From Pelomonas sp. Root1444 (lineage in GTDB: Bacteria > Pseudomonadota > Gammaproteobacteria > Burkholderiales > Burkholderiaceae_C): a stretch of DNA of 64,000 nt. Positions 15,063 to 24,102 of this stretch are shown piece by piece. The stretch is from contig NZ_LMFP01000011.1 of NCBI RefSeq assembly GCF_001426885.1, forward strand, positions 33,017-97,016, written 5' to 3'. How positions within the stretch are numbered: position 1 is the stretch's first letter; each line of letters begins with the position of its first letter. The notes below the pieces were generated by a model. It was given only the letters and a program-made list of their open reading frames with translations. It was not told the DNA's origin and ran no database searches. Made by a program: the position numbers and the translations under genes.

Positions 15063-15072
15063 GTCGTTGACC

Positions 15073-16002
15073 TCAATCGCGCAGGGCGCGGCCGGTGAGT
15101 TGGAGGAAGACGTCTTCGAGCGTGGCGCGAGCCGTGGCGAGGCCCCGCACCTTCACGCCGCGCTGCGCCAGTGCGGCCAGCACGCCGCCGGTGTCACGCG
15201 CGAGATCGGCCACGCCGATCTCCAGCCGCTGGCCGACGCGCTTCATGCCCGTCAAGCCTTGCAGCGCCACGTCGTCCGGTTCGCCGTCGAGTTCGAGCTG
15301 CAGCAGCTGCGCCGCGGGCAGCAGCGCGAACAGTTCCGCTTGCGTGCCGCTGGCGACGACACGGCCGTGGTCGACGATGACGATGCGGTCGGCCAGGCGC
15401 TCGGCCTCTTCCATGTAGTGCGTCGTGTAGATCAGCGCCTTGCCCGCGGCCTTGAGCGTCTCGAGGTTGTCGAAGATGGCGTTGCGGCTTTGCGGGTCGA
15501 CGCCGGCGGTCGGCTCGTCGAGCAGGATGACCTCGGGGTCATGCACCAGCGCGCAGGCGATGTTCAGGCGCCGCTTCATGCCGCCGGAGAAGGTGGCCGG
15601 CTTGTCCGCGGCGCGATCCGACAGTCCGACCATGGCCAGCACCTCGTCGGCGCGGCGCTTCAGCACCTCGGGCGCCATGCCGTACAGCGCACCGAACAGC
15701 TCGATGTTCATGCGCGCCGGCAGCTCCTCGTACAAGGCGATGTCCTGCGGCACCAGGCCGATGCGGCGCTTGTAGCCGGCTTCGTCATTGCCCAAGCTCA
15801 GGCCGCCGGCCAGCGTCACCGTACCCGCATCAGGCACCGTCAGGCCGCAGATCATGCCGACCGTCGTCGACTTGCCGGCGCCATTGGGGCCGAGCAGGCC
15901 CAGCACCTCGCCGGCCTTCAACGAGAGGCCCACCTCGTGCACGGCCACCCGATCGCCATAGGCCTTGCGCAGGCCCTGCGCCACCAACACGTCTTGCTTC
16001 AT
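15073..16002 (-). CDS. ABC transporter ATP-binding protein, NatA/CcmA type
   Basis: A 309-residue ATPase with Walker A GPNGAGKST (about 39-47), a Q-loop in LVPQDIALYEELPARMN, signature FSGGMKRRLNIA, Walker B VILLDEPTAGVDPQ, and the H-loop in YTTHYMEEAE. The DEPTAGVDP form is typical of NatA-like exporters. The ATG has GGGAGG 5 nt upstream; the longer in-frame start at 16116 lacks one. It is followed by its permease. Confidence 0.93.
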   Translation of the reverse strand: MKQDVLVAQGLRKAYGDRVAVHEVGLSLKAGEVLGLLGPNGAGKSTTVGMICGLTVPDAGTVTLAGGLSLGNDEAGYKRRIGLVPQDIALYEELPARMNIELFGALYGMAPEVLKRRADEVLAMVGLSDRAADKPATFSGGMKRRLNIACALVHDPEVILLDEPTAGVDPQSRNAIFDNLETLKAAGKALIYTTHYMEEAERLADRIVIVDHGRVVASGTQAELFALLPAAQLLQLELDGEPDDVALQGLTGMKRVGQRLEIGVADLARDTGGVLAALAQRGVKVRGLATARATLEDVFLQLTGRALRD

Positions 16003-16142
16003 TGCCGCCTCCCGGATTTCGAATGGGCGCCATGCTAGGCAATGCCCCGGGAGGGCCGGGCCTGCGTTGCGACGAACGGCAAGGGTCGGGCGTGAATGAA
16101 CGGCAGGGCGCGCCAAACGCTGCGGCGCACGGCCGCAGTCGC

Positions 16143-18035
16143 TCAGGTCGGCGACAACCCCGGTCCGTAGCGGTCCAGCTTCAGCTGGCGCAGCAGCGCG
16201 ACGAAGCGCGGCTGCCCGCGCAGCGGCGCCCAGCGCGGGTCGTCCTTCAGGAACACCAGCTGCGTGTCATGCGCCGCATGGGCGCGCTCCAGTGCGTCGA
16301 GTGCCAGCGCCGTTTCGCCCAAAGCGGCATGCAGCACGGCCAGCGAGATGGGCGGCACATAGCCTCGGCTCGCGCGCTGCAGCAGCCGGTCCAGGATGTC
16401 GCGTGCCTCGGCCATGTGGCCCAGCCGCGCCAGGTGCATACCCAGCAGCGCTTGCGGCCGGCTGTTGCCGCCGGCCCCGGCCGCCATCTGGCGCAACTCG
16501 GTCAGCGCCAGGTCGTTGCGGCCGTCGGCCAGGTGCAGCAGCGCCTGGGTGCGGTGCGCCAGGTAGAAGTCGGGCGCGATGTCCAGCGCGCGCTGCAGCC
16601 GCAGGCGGGCCGCGTCGCGCTCGCCGCGCGCGAGCAGGTAGCCGGCCTCCAGCGCGTTGAGGAAGGCTGACATCGGGTCCAGCTCCCGCGCCAGCCGCAG
16701 GTGTCGCATGCCTTCGTCGGGCCGGTCCTGCGTCAGCAGCAACTGCGCCAAGCCGAAGTGGGCCATCGCCACATTGGGGTTGACGGCCAGCGCGCGCCGA
16801 AAGCCCTGCTCGGCACCCGGCCAGTCGAAGTCGAAGTAGTAGCGGCTGAAGCCCTGCTCGGCCAGCGCCTCGGCCAGGTCGGGCGCCAGCGCCAGCGCGC
16901 GCGCCACGGCCTGCCGCGCGGGCTCGAACACGTCGGCCGGCGCGGCGTCGGCGGCCAGCAGCGTCTCGCGCAGCGCCTCGGCCAGGCCGACATGGGCCAT
17001 CGCATAGCCGGGGTCGACGGCCAGCGCCTCGCGGAACAGCGTGATGCTCTTGCGCAGGCTGTCGCCGCGGCGCGGCTGCGCGTGCCGCGTGGCGGCCAGG
17101 TAGAGCTCGTAGGCCTGGGTGCTGCGCGTGCCGCCGAGCGGCTTGTCGGGCAGCCCCTGCGCCACGCCGGCCGCCCGCAGGCGCGGCGCCAGCGCCTGCA
17201 GCACGCGGGCGGAGATCTGGTCCTGCATGTCGAACACGCCGGTGAACTGCGCATCGAAGCTGTCGCTCCAGCTGGCGCTGCCGTCGCTGGCGCGCAGCAG
17301 CCGGGCGTTGACGCGCAGCTGGTCGCCGCGCCGCTGCAGCGAGCCGTCGACGATCCAGTCCACGTCCAGGTCGCGCGCGGCGCGCACCGGGTCCTGCTCG
17401 TTGCCGGCGTAGCGCCGCACGGAGGCGACCGAGCGCACCACCAGCCCGGGCACCAGCGACAGCCGCGTGATGAGGCTGTCGGCCATGCCCAGCTCCAGCA
17501 GCTCGTCGCGGCTGTCGGCGGCCAGCGGCTTGAAGGGCAGCACGGCCAGCGTGGCACGCGCGGGCGGGCCGCTGCCGGCGCGCCAGAACGCGGCTGCGGC
17601 CAGCGCGGCCGCGGCAGCCACCGCGGCACCGGCCAGTGCCAGGCGCCGGCTGGGCCGGTCGACGGGCTCCGCCACCGCCGGCATGGCGGCGGGCGGTGGC
17701 TCGGCATCGTCGAGCGCGGTCACCGGCGCGATGAAGCGGTAGCCGCGCCGCGCCACCGTCTGGATGTAGCGCCGCCCAGCCGGCTCGTCGCCCAGCGCGC
17801 GGCGCAGGGCCGAGATGGTCTGGCTGAGGTTGTTCTCCTCCACCACCAGCCCGGGCCAGAGCGCCTGCATCAGCCGGTCCTTGTCCAGCAGCGTGTCGGG
17901 GTGGTCGACGAACAGCTGCAGCGCGCCGAAGAGCCGCGGCGTCAGGCCCAGCTCGCTGCCGTCGCGCAGCAGCACGCGTTGCTGCGAGCGCTGCAACACG
18001 AAGTCGCCGAAGGCGAGGCGTTCAGGCGCGGGCAT
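16143..18035 (-). CDS. CadC-like transmembrane transcriptional regulator with TPR sensor
   Basis: A 630-residue one-component regulator. Residues 5-100 form an OmpR/PhoB-type winged helix (LTPRLFGALQLFVDHPDTLL, VVEENNLSQTISALRRALGD, YIQTVARRGYRFIAPV). A single membrane helix follows at about 130-150, then a TolB/FlgO-like periplasmic domain (LAVLPFKPLAADSRDELLEL) and TPR repeats from about 300 to 600. Such proteins bind DNA from the membrane and respond to periplasmic signals. Four direct repeats at an 11-bp period lie just upstream of its start, which suggests autoregulation. It diverges from the MauG-like gene, its likely target. Confidence 0.9.
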   Translation of the reverse strand: MPAPERLAFGDFVLQRSQQRVLLRDGSELGLTPRLFGALQLFVDHPDTLLDKDRLMQALWPGLVVEENNLSQTISALRRALGDEPAGRRYIQTVARRGYRFIAPVTALDDAEPPPAAMPAVAEPVDRPSRRLALAGAAVAAAAALAAAAFWRAGSGPPARATLAVLPFKPLAADSRDELLELGMADSLITRLSLVPGLVVRSVASVRRYAGNEQDPVRAARDLDVDWIVDGSLQRRGDQLRVNARLLRASDGSASWSDSFDAQFTGVFDMQDQISARVLQALAPRLRAAGVAQGLPDKPLGGTRSTQAYELYLAATRHAQPRRGDSLRKSITLFREALAVDPGYAMAHVGLAEALRETLLAADAAPADVFEPARQAVARALALAPDLAEALAEQGFSRYYFDFDWPGAEQGFRRALAVNPNVAMAHFGLAQLLLTQDRPDEGMRHLRLARELDPMSAFLNALEAGYLLARGERDAARLRLQRALDIAPDFYLAHRTQALLHLADGRNDLALTELRQMAAGAGGNSRPQALLGMHLARLGHMAEARDILDRLLQRASRGYVPPISLAVLHAALGETALALDALERAHAAHDTQLVFLKDDPRWAPLRGQPRFVALLRQLKLDRYGPGLSPT

Positions 18036-18042
18036 GGCGCGG

Positions 18043-18080
18043 TTTCACAGAGGTTTCAGGGATTTTTCAGGCACCGTTCA
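18043..18080. promoter_or_regulatory. Four half-sites TTTCA/GTTCA at exact 11-bp period
   Basis: TTTCA occurs at 18043, 18054 and 18065, and GTTCA at 18076, each start 11 bp apart, about one helical turn. OmpR/PhoB-type winged-helix proteins bind direct half-sites with this spacing. The array starts 8 bp upstream of the CadC-like gene's ATG and 76-113 bp upstream of the divergent cytochrome start, so one bound regulator could act on both. Binding is inferred from periodicity, not known. Confidence 0.6.
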
Positions 18081-18155
18081 AGACGGCGCGCCGGGGTGCG
18101 GGCCATTGTGCGTGCCGGGTCGCGCCCTGCGACCGAGCCTGCAAGGACACCCCCC

Positions 18156-19604
18156 ATGAACCTCACCCATCCCGCGTGGCTCAACACGCTGCTGGCCGTG
18201 GCCCTGGCCATGTCCGCCTGCGGTGGCGGCGGCGAACCTCACACCGCCGCGCTGGACGAAGACGGCTGCGCGCTGACCGACACGGCGGCGCTGGCCGCCT
18301 CCCAGCCCAGCGCGCTGTGCCGCGGCAAGGCCGGCTTCAACGACCGCCAGCTGCTGGGCCTGGGCGGCAACGGCCGCGCCTGCGCCGACTGCCATTCGCC
18401 CGCCGACCGCTTCCAGCTCAGCCCGGCGAAGGCGCAGCAGCGCCTGGCGACGATGATGGCCACGGGCGTCGACGACCCGCTCTTCCGCCCCATCGATGCG
18501 AACGACTTCCGCGTCCTCGGCGCGGCCGCGCGCGACTTCACCAACCTGACCGTCAACGGCCTGATGCGCGTGACGATGCCGCTGCCGGCCAACGTGAAGC
18601 TGCTGGACTGCGGCGCCGCCGTGCCCTGCCCCGCCGCGGCCCAGCCCACCGCCGAGACGCAGGCCGACGTCTGGCGCGCGGTGCCGTCCATCCTGGACGC
18701 CCGCCTGACCGGCCCCGACGGCCAGGCGCCGGCCTGGCCGCGCGGGCCCAACCCCAGCGGCGGCTACCAGCTCGACGGCCGCATCGACACGCTGCAGGCC
18801 CAGGCGCTGAGCGCGCTGCGCAGCCACGCCGGCACGACGGTGGACGCGCAGCCGGCCTTCCTGGACGACCTGGCCGCGTTCCAGAACGCGATGTTCTCCA
18901 GCCCGGGCGTGAAGCGGCTGGCCGCCGCCATGGCGGCCAGCGCGCCGTTGCCGGACCCGGACCCGCCGCTGAACGCGCTGGAACTGCTCGGCAAGCAGGT
19001 CTTCAACCGCGCCTGCGCGCAGTGCCACGGCAACCTGGGCGCGCACCCCAGCGGCAGCGCGCCCATCCGCCAGGGCATCGCCGGCACGCCGACGCTGCTG
19101 GTGCGCTATCACGACATCCTCACCGCCTGCCCGCGCCCGGTGGACACGGTGAACCCGCCGCGCTTCCAGTTCGCACCCTGCAGCGCCAGCCAGATGGCCA
19201 ACGTGCGCACCTACCAGATCACCAACAGCGGCACGCCGCCCTCCGGCACGGCCTGCGGCGGCGGCGCGCCGCAACCGCCCTGCGTGACGCGCGTCACCAC
19301 GTCGGACCCGGGCCGGCTGCTGATCACCGGCTACCCGGCGGCCGGCGGGCCGGGCGACATCCAGAAGCTGGACATTCCCAGCCTGCGCGGCATCGCGCAG
19401 ACGGCGCCCTACTTCTCCAACAACACCGCCGCCACGCTGGAGGAGATGCTGGAGCACTACAAGCAGTTCTTCAAACGCGTGCAGGTGCAAAACCCCGCCG
19501 CGCCGCTGCTGACCACCCAGCCCGGCGTGACGCCGCCGGTCGTCGACCGACCCTTCACCGACGACGAGACCCCGGCGCTGCTGGCCTACCTGCGCAAGCT
19601 GTGA
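18156..19604 (+). CDS. MauG/cytochrome c peroxidase-like diheme lipoprotein
   Basis: A 482-residue exported protein. The signal ends in a lipobox (VALAMSAC) followed by GGGG, so it is a periplasmic or outer-membrane lipoprotein. Two c-heme sites are present, CADCH (76-80) and CAQCH (287-291), with the MauG/CCP family tail LDIPSLRGIAQTAPYFSNN and ATLEEMLEHY. Relatives reduce H2O2 or oxidise partner proteins. It is longer than classical CcpA (about 330), with an insertion between the hemes. AAGGA precedes the ATG. It diverges from the CadC-like regulator. Confidence 0.87.
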   Translation: MNLTHPAWLNTLLAVALAMSACGGGGEPHTAALDEDGCALTDTAALAASQPSALCRGKAGFNDRQLLGLGGNGRACADCHSPADRFQLSPAKAQQRLATMMATGVDDPLFRPIDANDFRVLGAAARDFTNLTVNGLMRVTMPLPANVKLLDCGAAVPCPAAAQPTAETQADVWRAVPSILDARLTGPDGQAPAWPRGPNPSGGYQLDGRIDTLQAQALSALRSHAGTTVDAQPAFLDDLAAFQNAMFSSPGVKRLAAAMAASAPLPDPDPPLNALELLGKQVFNRACAQCHGNLGAHPSGSAPIRQGIAGTPTLLVRYHDILTACPRPVDTVNPPRFQFAPCSASQMANVRTYQITNSGTPPSGTACGGGAPQPPCVTRVTTSDPGRLLITGYPAAGGPGDIQKLDIPSLRGIAQTAPYFSNNTAATLEEMLEHYKQFFKRVQVQNPAAPLLTTQPGVTPPVVDRPFTDDETPALLAYLRKL

Positions 19605-19635
19605 AAGCCTGTTCCGGCGGTTGATACTGCCGGGC

Positions 19636-20553
19636 ATGAAGGCACGCATCGGCATCATCGGCACAGGCTGGGTCGGCACCAGCGTCGCGTTTTCCACGCT
19701 GCTCGCCGGGCACGCGCGCGAACTCTGGCTGTACGACCAGCGCACCGCCGTCGCCGAGGGCGAGGCGCTGGACATGGCCGACGGCGCGGCCTTCTACCCG
19801 CGCTGCGCGGTCAGCGCGGTGCCGCTGGCGCAGATGCGCGAGGCCGACATCGTCGTGCTGGCCGCCGGCCGCAACGGCCGGCCGGACGAGAGCCGGCTGG
19901 AGCTGCTGCGCGACAACGCCCGCATCGCCGCCGGCATGGGCCGGGCGCTGGCGGGCTTTGGCGGCATCGTCATCGTCGTGACCAACCCGGTCGACGTGCT
20001 GACGCGCGTGGTCGCCGCGGCCAGCGGGCTGCCGGCCGAGCGGGTCATCGGCACCGGCACGCTGCTGGACACCGCCCGGCTGCGCGAGCGGCTGGCGCTG
20101 CACCTGCGCGTGTCGCCGACGTCGGTGCATGCGCAGGTCGTGGGCGAGCATGGCGACTCGTCGGTGGTGCTGTGGTCCGGCGCGCAGGTGGGCGGCGTCG
20201 CGCTGCGCGACTGGCCCGGCTGGCCGGCGGACGAGGAGCCCACCGTCGCGGGCCATGTGCGCCGCGCGGCCTACGACGTCATCCAGCGCAAGGGCGCCAC
20301 CAACCATGCCATCGGGCTGGTGGCCGCCGAGCTGATCGGCGCCATCGTCAACGACGAGCGCCGGATCCTGCCGGTCAGCCGCGTGCAGGACGGCGCCTGC
20401 GGCATCCGCGGGCTGGCGCTGTCGCTGCCGGCGCTGGTGGGCGCGGGCGGCGCGGTACAGGTGCTGGAGCCGGCCATGGACGCGGCCGAGCGGGCGGCGC
20501 TGGCCGCCTCCGCCGCGGTGCTCGAGCGGGCGTTCACCACGCTCGCCGGCTGA
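19636..20553 (+). CDS. Lactate/malate dehydrogenase-family NAD-dependent oxidoreductase
   Basis: A 305-residue LDH/MDH-fold enzyme that should interconvert a 2-hydroxy acid and a 2-oxo acid with NAD(H). The Rossmann motif GTGWVG (9-14), Asp34 for NAD, NPVD (117-120), the substrate Arg in DTARLR, and the catalytic pair in GEHGDS (His172) are present. The loop residue that separates LDH (Gln102) from MDH (Arg102) aligns with Gly81 in AAGRNGRPDESR. Arg87 keeps the transition-state Arg109 position. Substrate preference is therefore uncertain. It lies between the MauG-like and xylanase genes, all rightward. Confidence 0.87.
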   Translation: MKARIGIIGTGWVGTSVAFSTLLAGHARELWLYDQRTAVAEGEALDMADGAAFYPRCAVSAVPLAQMREADIVVLAAGRNGRPDESRLELLRDNARIAAGMGRALAGFGGIVIVVTNPVDVLTRVVAAASGLPAERVIGTGTLLDTARLRERLALHLRVSPTSVHAQVVGEHGDSSVVLWSGAQVGGVALRDWPGWPADEEPTVAGHVRRAAYDVIQRKGATNHAIGLVAAELIGAIVNDERRILPVSRVQDGACGIRGLALSLPALVGAGGAVQVLEPAMDAAERAALAASAAVLERAFTTLAG

Positions 20554-20563
20554 GGAGGCACCG

Positions 20564-21706
20564 ATGCCGGCCGTTTTCCCGGATCGCCGTCGCCTGCTGC
20601 TGAGCGGCCTGGCCCTGCACGTGCTGAGCGCCTGCGGCGGCGGTGGCAGCGCGGGCGCCGCGCCCAGCCCCGCCCCCGCGCCGGCGCCCGCCGAGATCCC
20701 CGCCCTCAAGGCCCATTTCGCGGCCCACTTCAAGATCGGCATGGCCGCCGACCCGGGCGGCTACAAGAACGCGGTCGCCAACCCGGTGATCCTGAAGCAC
20801 GCGAACTCCATCACCGCCGAGAACTGCTTCAAGCCGGCCAGCCTGGCCGTCTCGCCCGGCGTCTACAACTGGGCCACCGCCGACGAGCTGGCCGCATTCG
20901 CCGCCGCCAACGGCATGGTCGTGCGCGGCCACACGCTGTGCTGGCACCAGCAGACGCCGGACTGGTTCTTCACGGGCACGGCGGCCGAGGTGCGTGCCCG
21001 GCTCGAAACCTATGTGCACGACGTGGTGACGCACTTCAAGGGCAAGGTCGCCTGCTGGGACGTGGTCAACGAGTGCACCAGCGACGACGCCAGCTCGGCG
21101 TACCGCAACTCCCGCTGGCTGCAGATCCTCGGGCCGGACTACATCGAGCACGCGCTGCGCGCCGCCCGGTCCGCCGACCCGGACGCGAAGCTCTTCATCA
21201 ACGACTACGGCACCGAGGACCCGGCCAAGCTCGCGCGGCTGATGACCATCGTGGCCGGCCTGCAGGCCAAGGGCGTGCCGCTGGACGGCGTGGGCCACCA
21301 GCTGCACGTCAGCACCACCTCGCCCACGCCCGCCAACGTCGACAACGCGCTGCGCAGCGTGGCCGGCAAGGGCCTCGTCAACCACGTGACCGAGCTGGAC
21401 GTGTCGCTCTACAACGACCCGGGCTCCTGCTTCGCCAGCCGCACCGGCTGCGCCGCCGACATCACCGGCGACGCCACGCTGCTGGCCGCCGCGCTCAAGG
21501 CGCAAGCGCTGCAGTACCGCGCGCTGTTCAACGTCTTCAAGCAGCACGCCAGCCTGCAAAGCGTCACGACCTGGGGGATCGCCGACAACAGCACCTGGCT
21601 GTCGGGCTTCCCCATCGCGCGCGGCAACCGGCCGCTGCTGTTCGACGCCACCGGCGCGCCGAAGCCGGCCGCGCGAGCGATCACGTACGACAGCTATCTG
21701 CCCTGA
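20564..21706 (+). CDS. GH10 endo-1,4-beta-xylanase, exported
   Basis: A 380-residue glycoside hydrolase family 10 enzyme that cuts the xylan backbone. The N-terminus has RRRLLLSGLALHVLSAC, a lipoprotein or Tat-like signal, then a Pro/Ala linker (about 31-45). The catalytic domain shows HTLCWHQQTPDW, the acid/base Glu170 in WDVVNE, FINDYGTE, GHQLHVS, the nucleophile Glu278 in VTELDVS, and a late TTWGIADNSTWL. It is not in a xylan-utilisation cluster. It starts 10 nt after the dehydrogenase stop and may be cotranscribed. Its presence suggests use of plant-derived polysaccharide. Confidence 0.93.
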   Translation: MPAVFPDRRRLLLSGLALHVLSACGGGGSAGAAPSPAPAPAPAEIPALKAHFAAHFKIGMAADPGGYKNAVANPVILKHANSITAENCFKPASLAVSPGVYNWATADELAAFAAANGMVVRGHTLCWHQQTPDWFFTGTAAEVRARLETYVHDVVTHFKGKVACWDVVNECTSDDASSAYRNSRWLQILGPDYIEHALRAARSADPDAKLFINDYGTEDPAKLARLMTIVAGLQAKGVPLDGVGHQLHVSTTSPTPANVDNALRSVAGKGLVNHVTELDVSLYNDPGSCFASRTGCAADITGDATLLAAALKAQALQYRALFNVFKQHASLQSVTTWGIADNSTWLSGFPIARGNRPLLFDATGAPKPAARAITYDSYLP

Positions 21707-21728
21707 GGGGTCCAGCGCCTTTCGCCAC

Positions 21729-21759
21729 GAGCCGCGCGTGCCTGAACGCGGTTCGGCTC
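21729..21759. terminator. Imperfect GC-rich hairpin between convergent genes
   Basis: GAGCCG (21729-21734) pairs with CGGCTC (21754-21759), with an inner CGCGT/ACGCG pairing, between the xylanase stop and the convergent MCP stop. No U-tract follows on either strand, so it may only be a weak or bidirectional terminator. Confidence 0.3.
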
Positions 21760-23332
21760 AGGTTCCTTGGGTGCTGCCCGGCGCCAGCTTGAACACCTCG
21801 ACCGTCTGCACCAGCCGCAGCGCCTGCTGCCGCAGGCTCTCCGCCGCCGCCGCGCTTTCCTCGACCAGTGCCGCATTCTGCTGCGTGACCTGGTCCATCT
21901 GCCCGACGGCCTCGCCCACCTGGCACACGCCGGCGCTTTGCTCGGTACTGGCCGCGTTGATCTCGCCCATGATGTCGGTCACGCGCTTGATCGAGCTGAC
22001 CACCTCGGTCATCGTGATGCCGGCCTGATCGACCAGCGCGGCACCCTGCTCGACGCGCTGCACGCTGGCGCCGATCAGGCTCTTGATCTCCTTGGCCGCG
22101 TCCGCCGATCGACCGGCGAGGCTGCGCACCTCGCTGGCGACGACCGCGAAGCCGCGGCCCTGCTCGCCGGCGCGCGCCGCTTCCACCGCCGCGTTCAAGG
22201 CCAGGATGTTGGTCTGGAATGCGATGCCGTCAATGACGCCGATGATGTCGGCGATCTTCTTCGAGCTGTCGTTGATCGCCTTCATCGTGTTGACCACCTG
22301 GCCGACCACCTCGCCGCCCTTGACGGCGACGATGCTGGCGCCCTGCGCAAGCGCATTGGCCTGGCTGGCGTTGTCGGCGTTCTGCTTGACGGTCGCGCTG
22401 AGCTGCTCCATCGACGCCGCGGTCTCCTCGAGCGCCGAGGCCTGCTCCTCGGTGCGCTGGCTCAGGTCGTTGTTGCCCTGGGCGATCTGGGCCGAGGCGG
22501 TGGCCACCGCCTCGGCGTTCTCGCGCACGCCGGCCACCACGCCGGACAGGCTGCCCTGCATCTCCTTGAGCTGCGCCATCAGGCTGCTCCTGTCGCCCTG
22601 CCTGAGGTCGATGCGCACGCTCAGGTCGCCCGCGGCAACGCTGCGCGCCAGGTCCGCCGCGACACGCGGCTCGCCACCGATCTGGCGGGTGATGGAACGG
22701 ATGATCCAGGCCGCCATCGCCACGGCCAGGGCCAGCGCGAGCGCACACGACACCCACACGGCGCTGTTGATGGCCGCCAACGCGCTCGCGGCTTCGGTGC
22801 CGGACTCCTTCAGCAGCTCGCCCTGGAAGCCGAGCAGTTCGTCCACCGTGGCGAAATACGCCAGCTGGGCCGGGCGGGCGACGCCGAGCAGGTGGCTCTT
22901 GGCCTCGTCGACCTTGCCCGCGGCCACCAGCTTGATGAGCTCAATCTGCGCCGGCACGTAGACGCCACGGGCCTCGAGGATCTTCGCCAGCAAGGCCTTG
23001 CCTTTCTCGCTCTGGATCTCGGCCTGCAGCTTCTCCAAGCCCTGGCCGATGGTCCTGCGGGCGGACTCGATCTGCGCCTCCTGCTTCTTCAGGTCCGCCG
23101 GCGCACTCATGATGAGCATGTTGCGCATGGACAGGCCGATCTGGTTGAGGTTGCCCTTGATCTCGTTGAGCAATGCCACTCGCGGCACACGCTCCTCGGT
23201 CACCTTGCGGAATGCCTCGTCCACCGTGGGGATCCGCACGAGCGTCATGCCGCCCATGAAGACGATCAGCAGCACCAGCGTGCCGAACCCCAGACCGAGC
23301 CGGGTGGAGAGTTTCATGTCATCGAACATCAT
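21758..23332 (-). CDS. Methyl-accepting chemotaxis protein (four-helix-bundle sensor)
   Basis: A 524-residue chemoreceptor. An N-terminal helix (about 14-30) and a second at about 190-212 bound a periplasmic four-helix-bundle (MCP-type) sensor of about 160 residues. HAMP follows ([20 protein letters not shown]), then the signalling domain with the conserved hairpin [20 protein letters not shown] and [19 protein letters not shown]. No CheR-docking pentapeptide ends it. AAAGGAG lies 8 nt before the first of two adjacent ATGs. The HTH-REC gene 112 bp upstream on the same strand might be functionally linked. Confidence 0.92.
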   Translation of the reverse strand: MMFDDMKLSTRLGLGFGTLVLLIVFMGGMTLVRIPTVDEAFRKVTEERVPRVALLNEIKGNLNQIGLSMRNMLIMSAPADLKKQEAQIESARRTIGQGLEKLQAEIQSEKGKALLAKILEARGVYVPAQIELIKLVAAGKVDEAKSHLLGVARPAQLAYFATVDELLGFQGELLKESGTEAASALAAINSAVWVSCALALALAVAMAAWIIRSITRQIGGEPRVAADLARSVAAGDLSVRIDLRQGDRSSLMAQLKEMQGSLSGVVAGVRENAEAVATASAQIAQGNNDLSQRTEEQASALEETAASMEQLSATVKQNADNASQANALAQGASIVAVKGGEVVGQVVNTMKAINDSSKKIADIIGVIDGIAFQTNILALNAAVEAARAGEQGRGFAVVASEVRSLAGRSADAAKEIKSLIGASVQRVEQGAALVDQAGITMTEVVSSIKRVTDIMGEINAASTEQSAGVCQVGEAVGQMDQVTQQNAALVEESAAAAESLRQQALRLVQTVEVFKLAPGSTQGT

Positions 23333-23444
23333 GATGAGGGCTCCTTTGAGCGGACAAATACGGCTCACTGCGCGCGAGGACAGCCCCGCCGCTTCGGCAG
23401 TGAATTGGGGTGGGTGGCTGCGACCCTGGGGGCGCAAGGCCGCT

Positions 23445-24044
23445 TCAGGGTTCCTTGTCGGCGCCGGTGCGGCCGGCCCGGGGCGCTTCGCCCAGGATCC
23501 GCGCGACGGCCTGCCGCAGTTCCTCGTTTTCGAAGGGCTTGGCCAGCGCGCCATGCGCACCCAGCTCGAGCGCCTGCCGCAGGCGCGGCTCGCTCTCGCC
23601 CGAAACGACGAGCACCTTCAACGGGAACGGCGGCGGCTGCTCGCGCAGGAAGCGCAGCACACCGAAGCCGTCGATCCCGGGCATGTGGATGTCCAGCGTC
23701 ATCAGGTGCGGCTTGAAGACGTGCAGCATCGAACCCGCCAGGAAGCCGTCACTCGCGGTGGCGACCTCGAAGCCGTCGCGCCGCAGCGTGCGCCTGATCG
23801 CGCTGGCCATCGCCGCCTCGTCGTCGACCACCAGGATGCGTTTGGGCTGCCCAGGCATGTCCTCGGGTTCCGGGATGCCGTGCAGGCTCATGAAGCGGCG
23901 CAGTTCGGTGGCGAGCACACGGTAGTCGCCCCGCCCAGGCAGGCGATAGCCCTGCAGCTCGTTGCGCTCTATCCAACGGATCACCGTGCGGAAGCTCACG
24001 CCGCAGATGCGGGCGGCTTCGCTGCTGGTCAGGGTTTCGTTCAC
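23445..24044 (-). CDS. Response regulator with N-terminal helix-turn-helix (HTH-REC)
   Basis: A 199-residue protein with the reverse of the usual order. Residues 3-52 are an excisionase/MerR-like HTH ([20 protein letters not shown], then [11 protein letters not shown]), and residues 69-190 are a receiver with Asp74/Asp75, phosphoacceptor Asp118 ([12 protein letters not shown]) and Lys169 (LAKPF). It should bind DNA in a phosphorylation-dependent way. The GTG start is fixed by AGGAG 8 nt upstream. No kinase gene is adjacent; the MCP lies downstream. A sigma-70-like promoter and paired direct repeats lie upstream. Confidence 0.87.
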   Translation of the reverse strand: MNETLTSSEAARICGVSFRTVIRWIERNELQGYRLPGRGDYRVLATELRRFMSLHGIPEPEDMPGQPKRILVVDDEAAMASAIRRTLRRDGFEVATASDGFLAGSMLHVFKPHLMTLDIHMPGIDGFGVLRFLREQPPPFPLKVLVVSGESEPRLRQALELGAHGALAKPFENEELRQAVARILGEAPRAGRTGADKEP

Positions 24045-24069
24045 GGCGTCTGCTCCTGCTTGGGACCGA

Positions 24070-24102
24070 TGTCAGGTTAGATCCGTGTGTCACGTTAGTC
24101 AA
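24070..24102 (-). promoter_or_regulatory. Sigma-70-like promoter with overlapping direct repeats, HTH-REC gene
   Basis: On the minus strand TTGACT (24102-24097) and TAACCT (24079-24074) are separated by exactly 17 bp. Two near-identical 11-mers, CTAACGTGACA (24098-24088) and CTAACCTGACA (24080-24070), lie 18 bp apart and cover the -35/spacer and the -10. They could be operator sites, for example for the HTH-REC protein itself. Confidence 0.55.
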
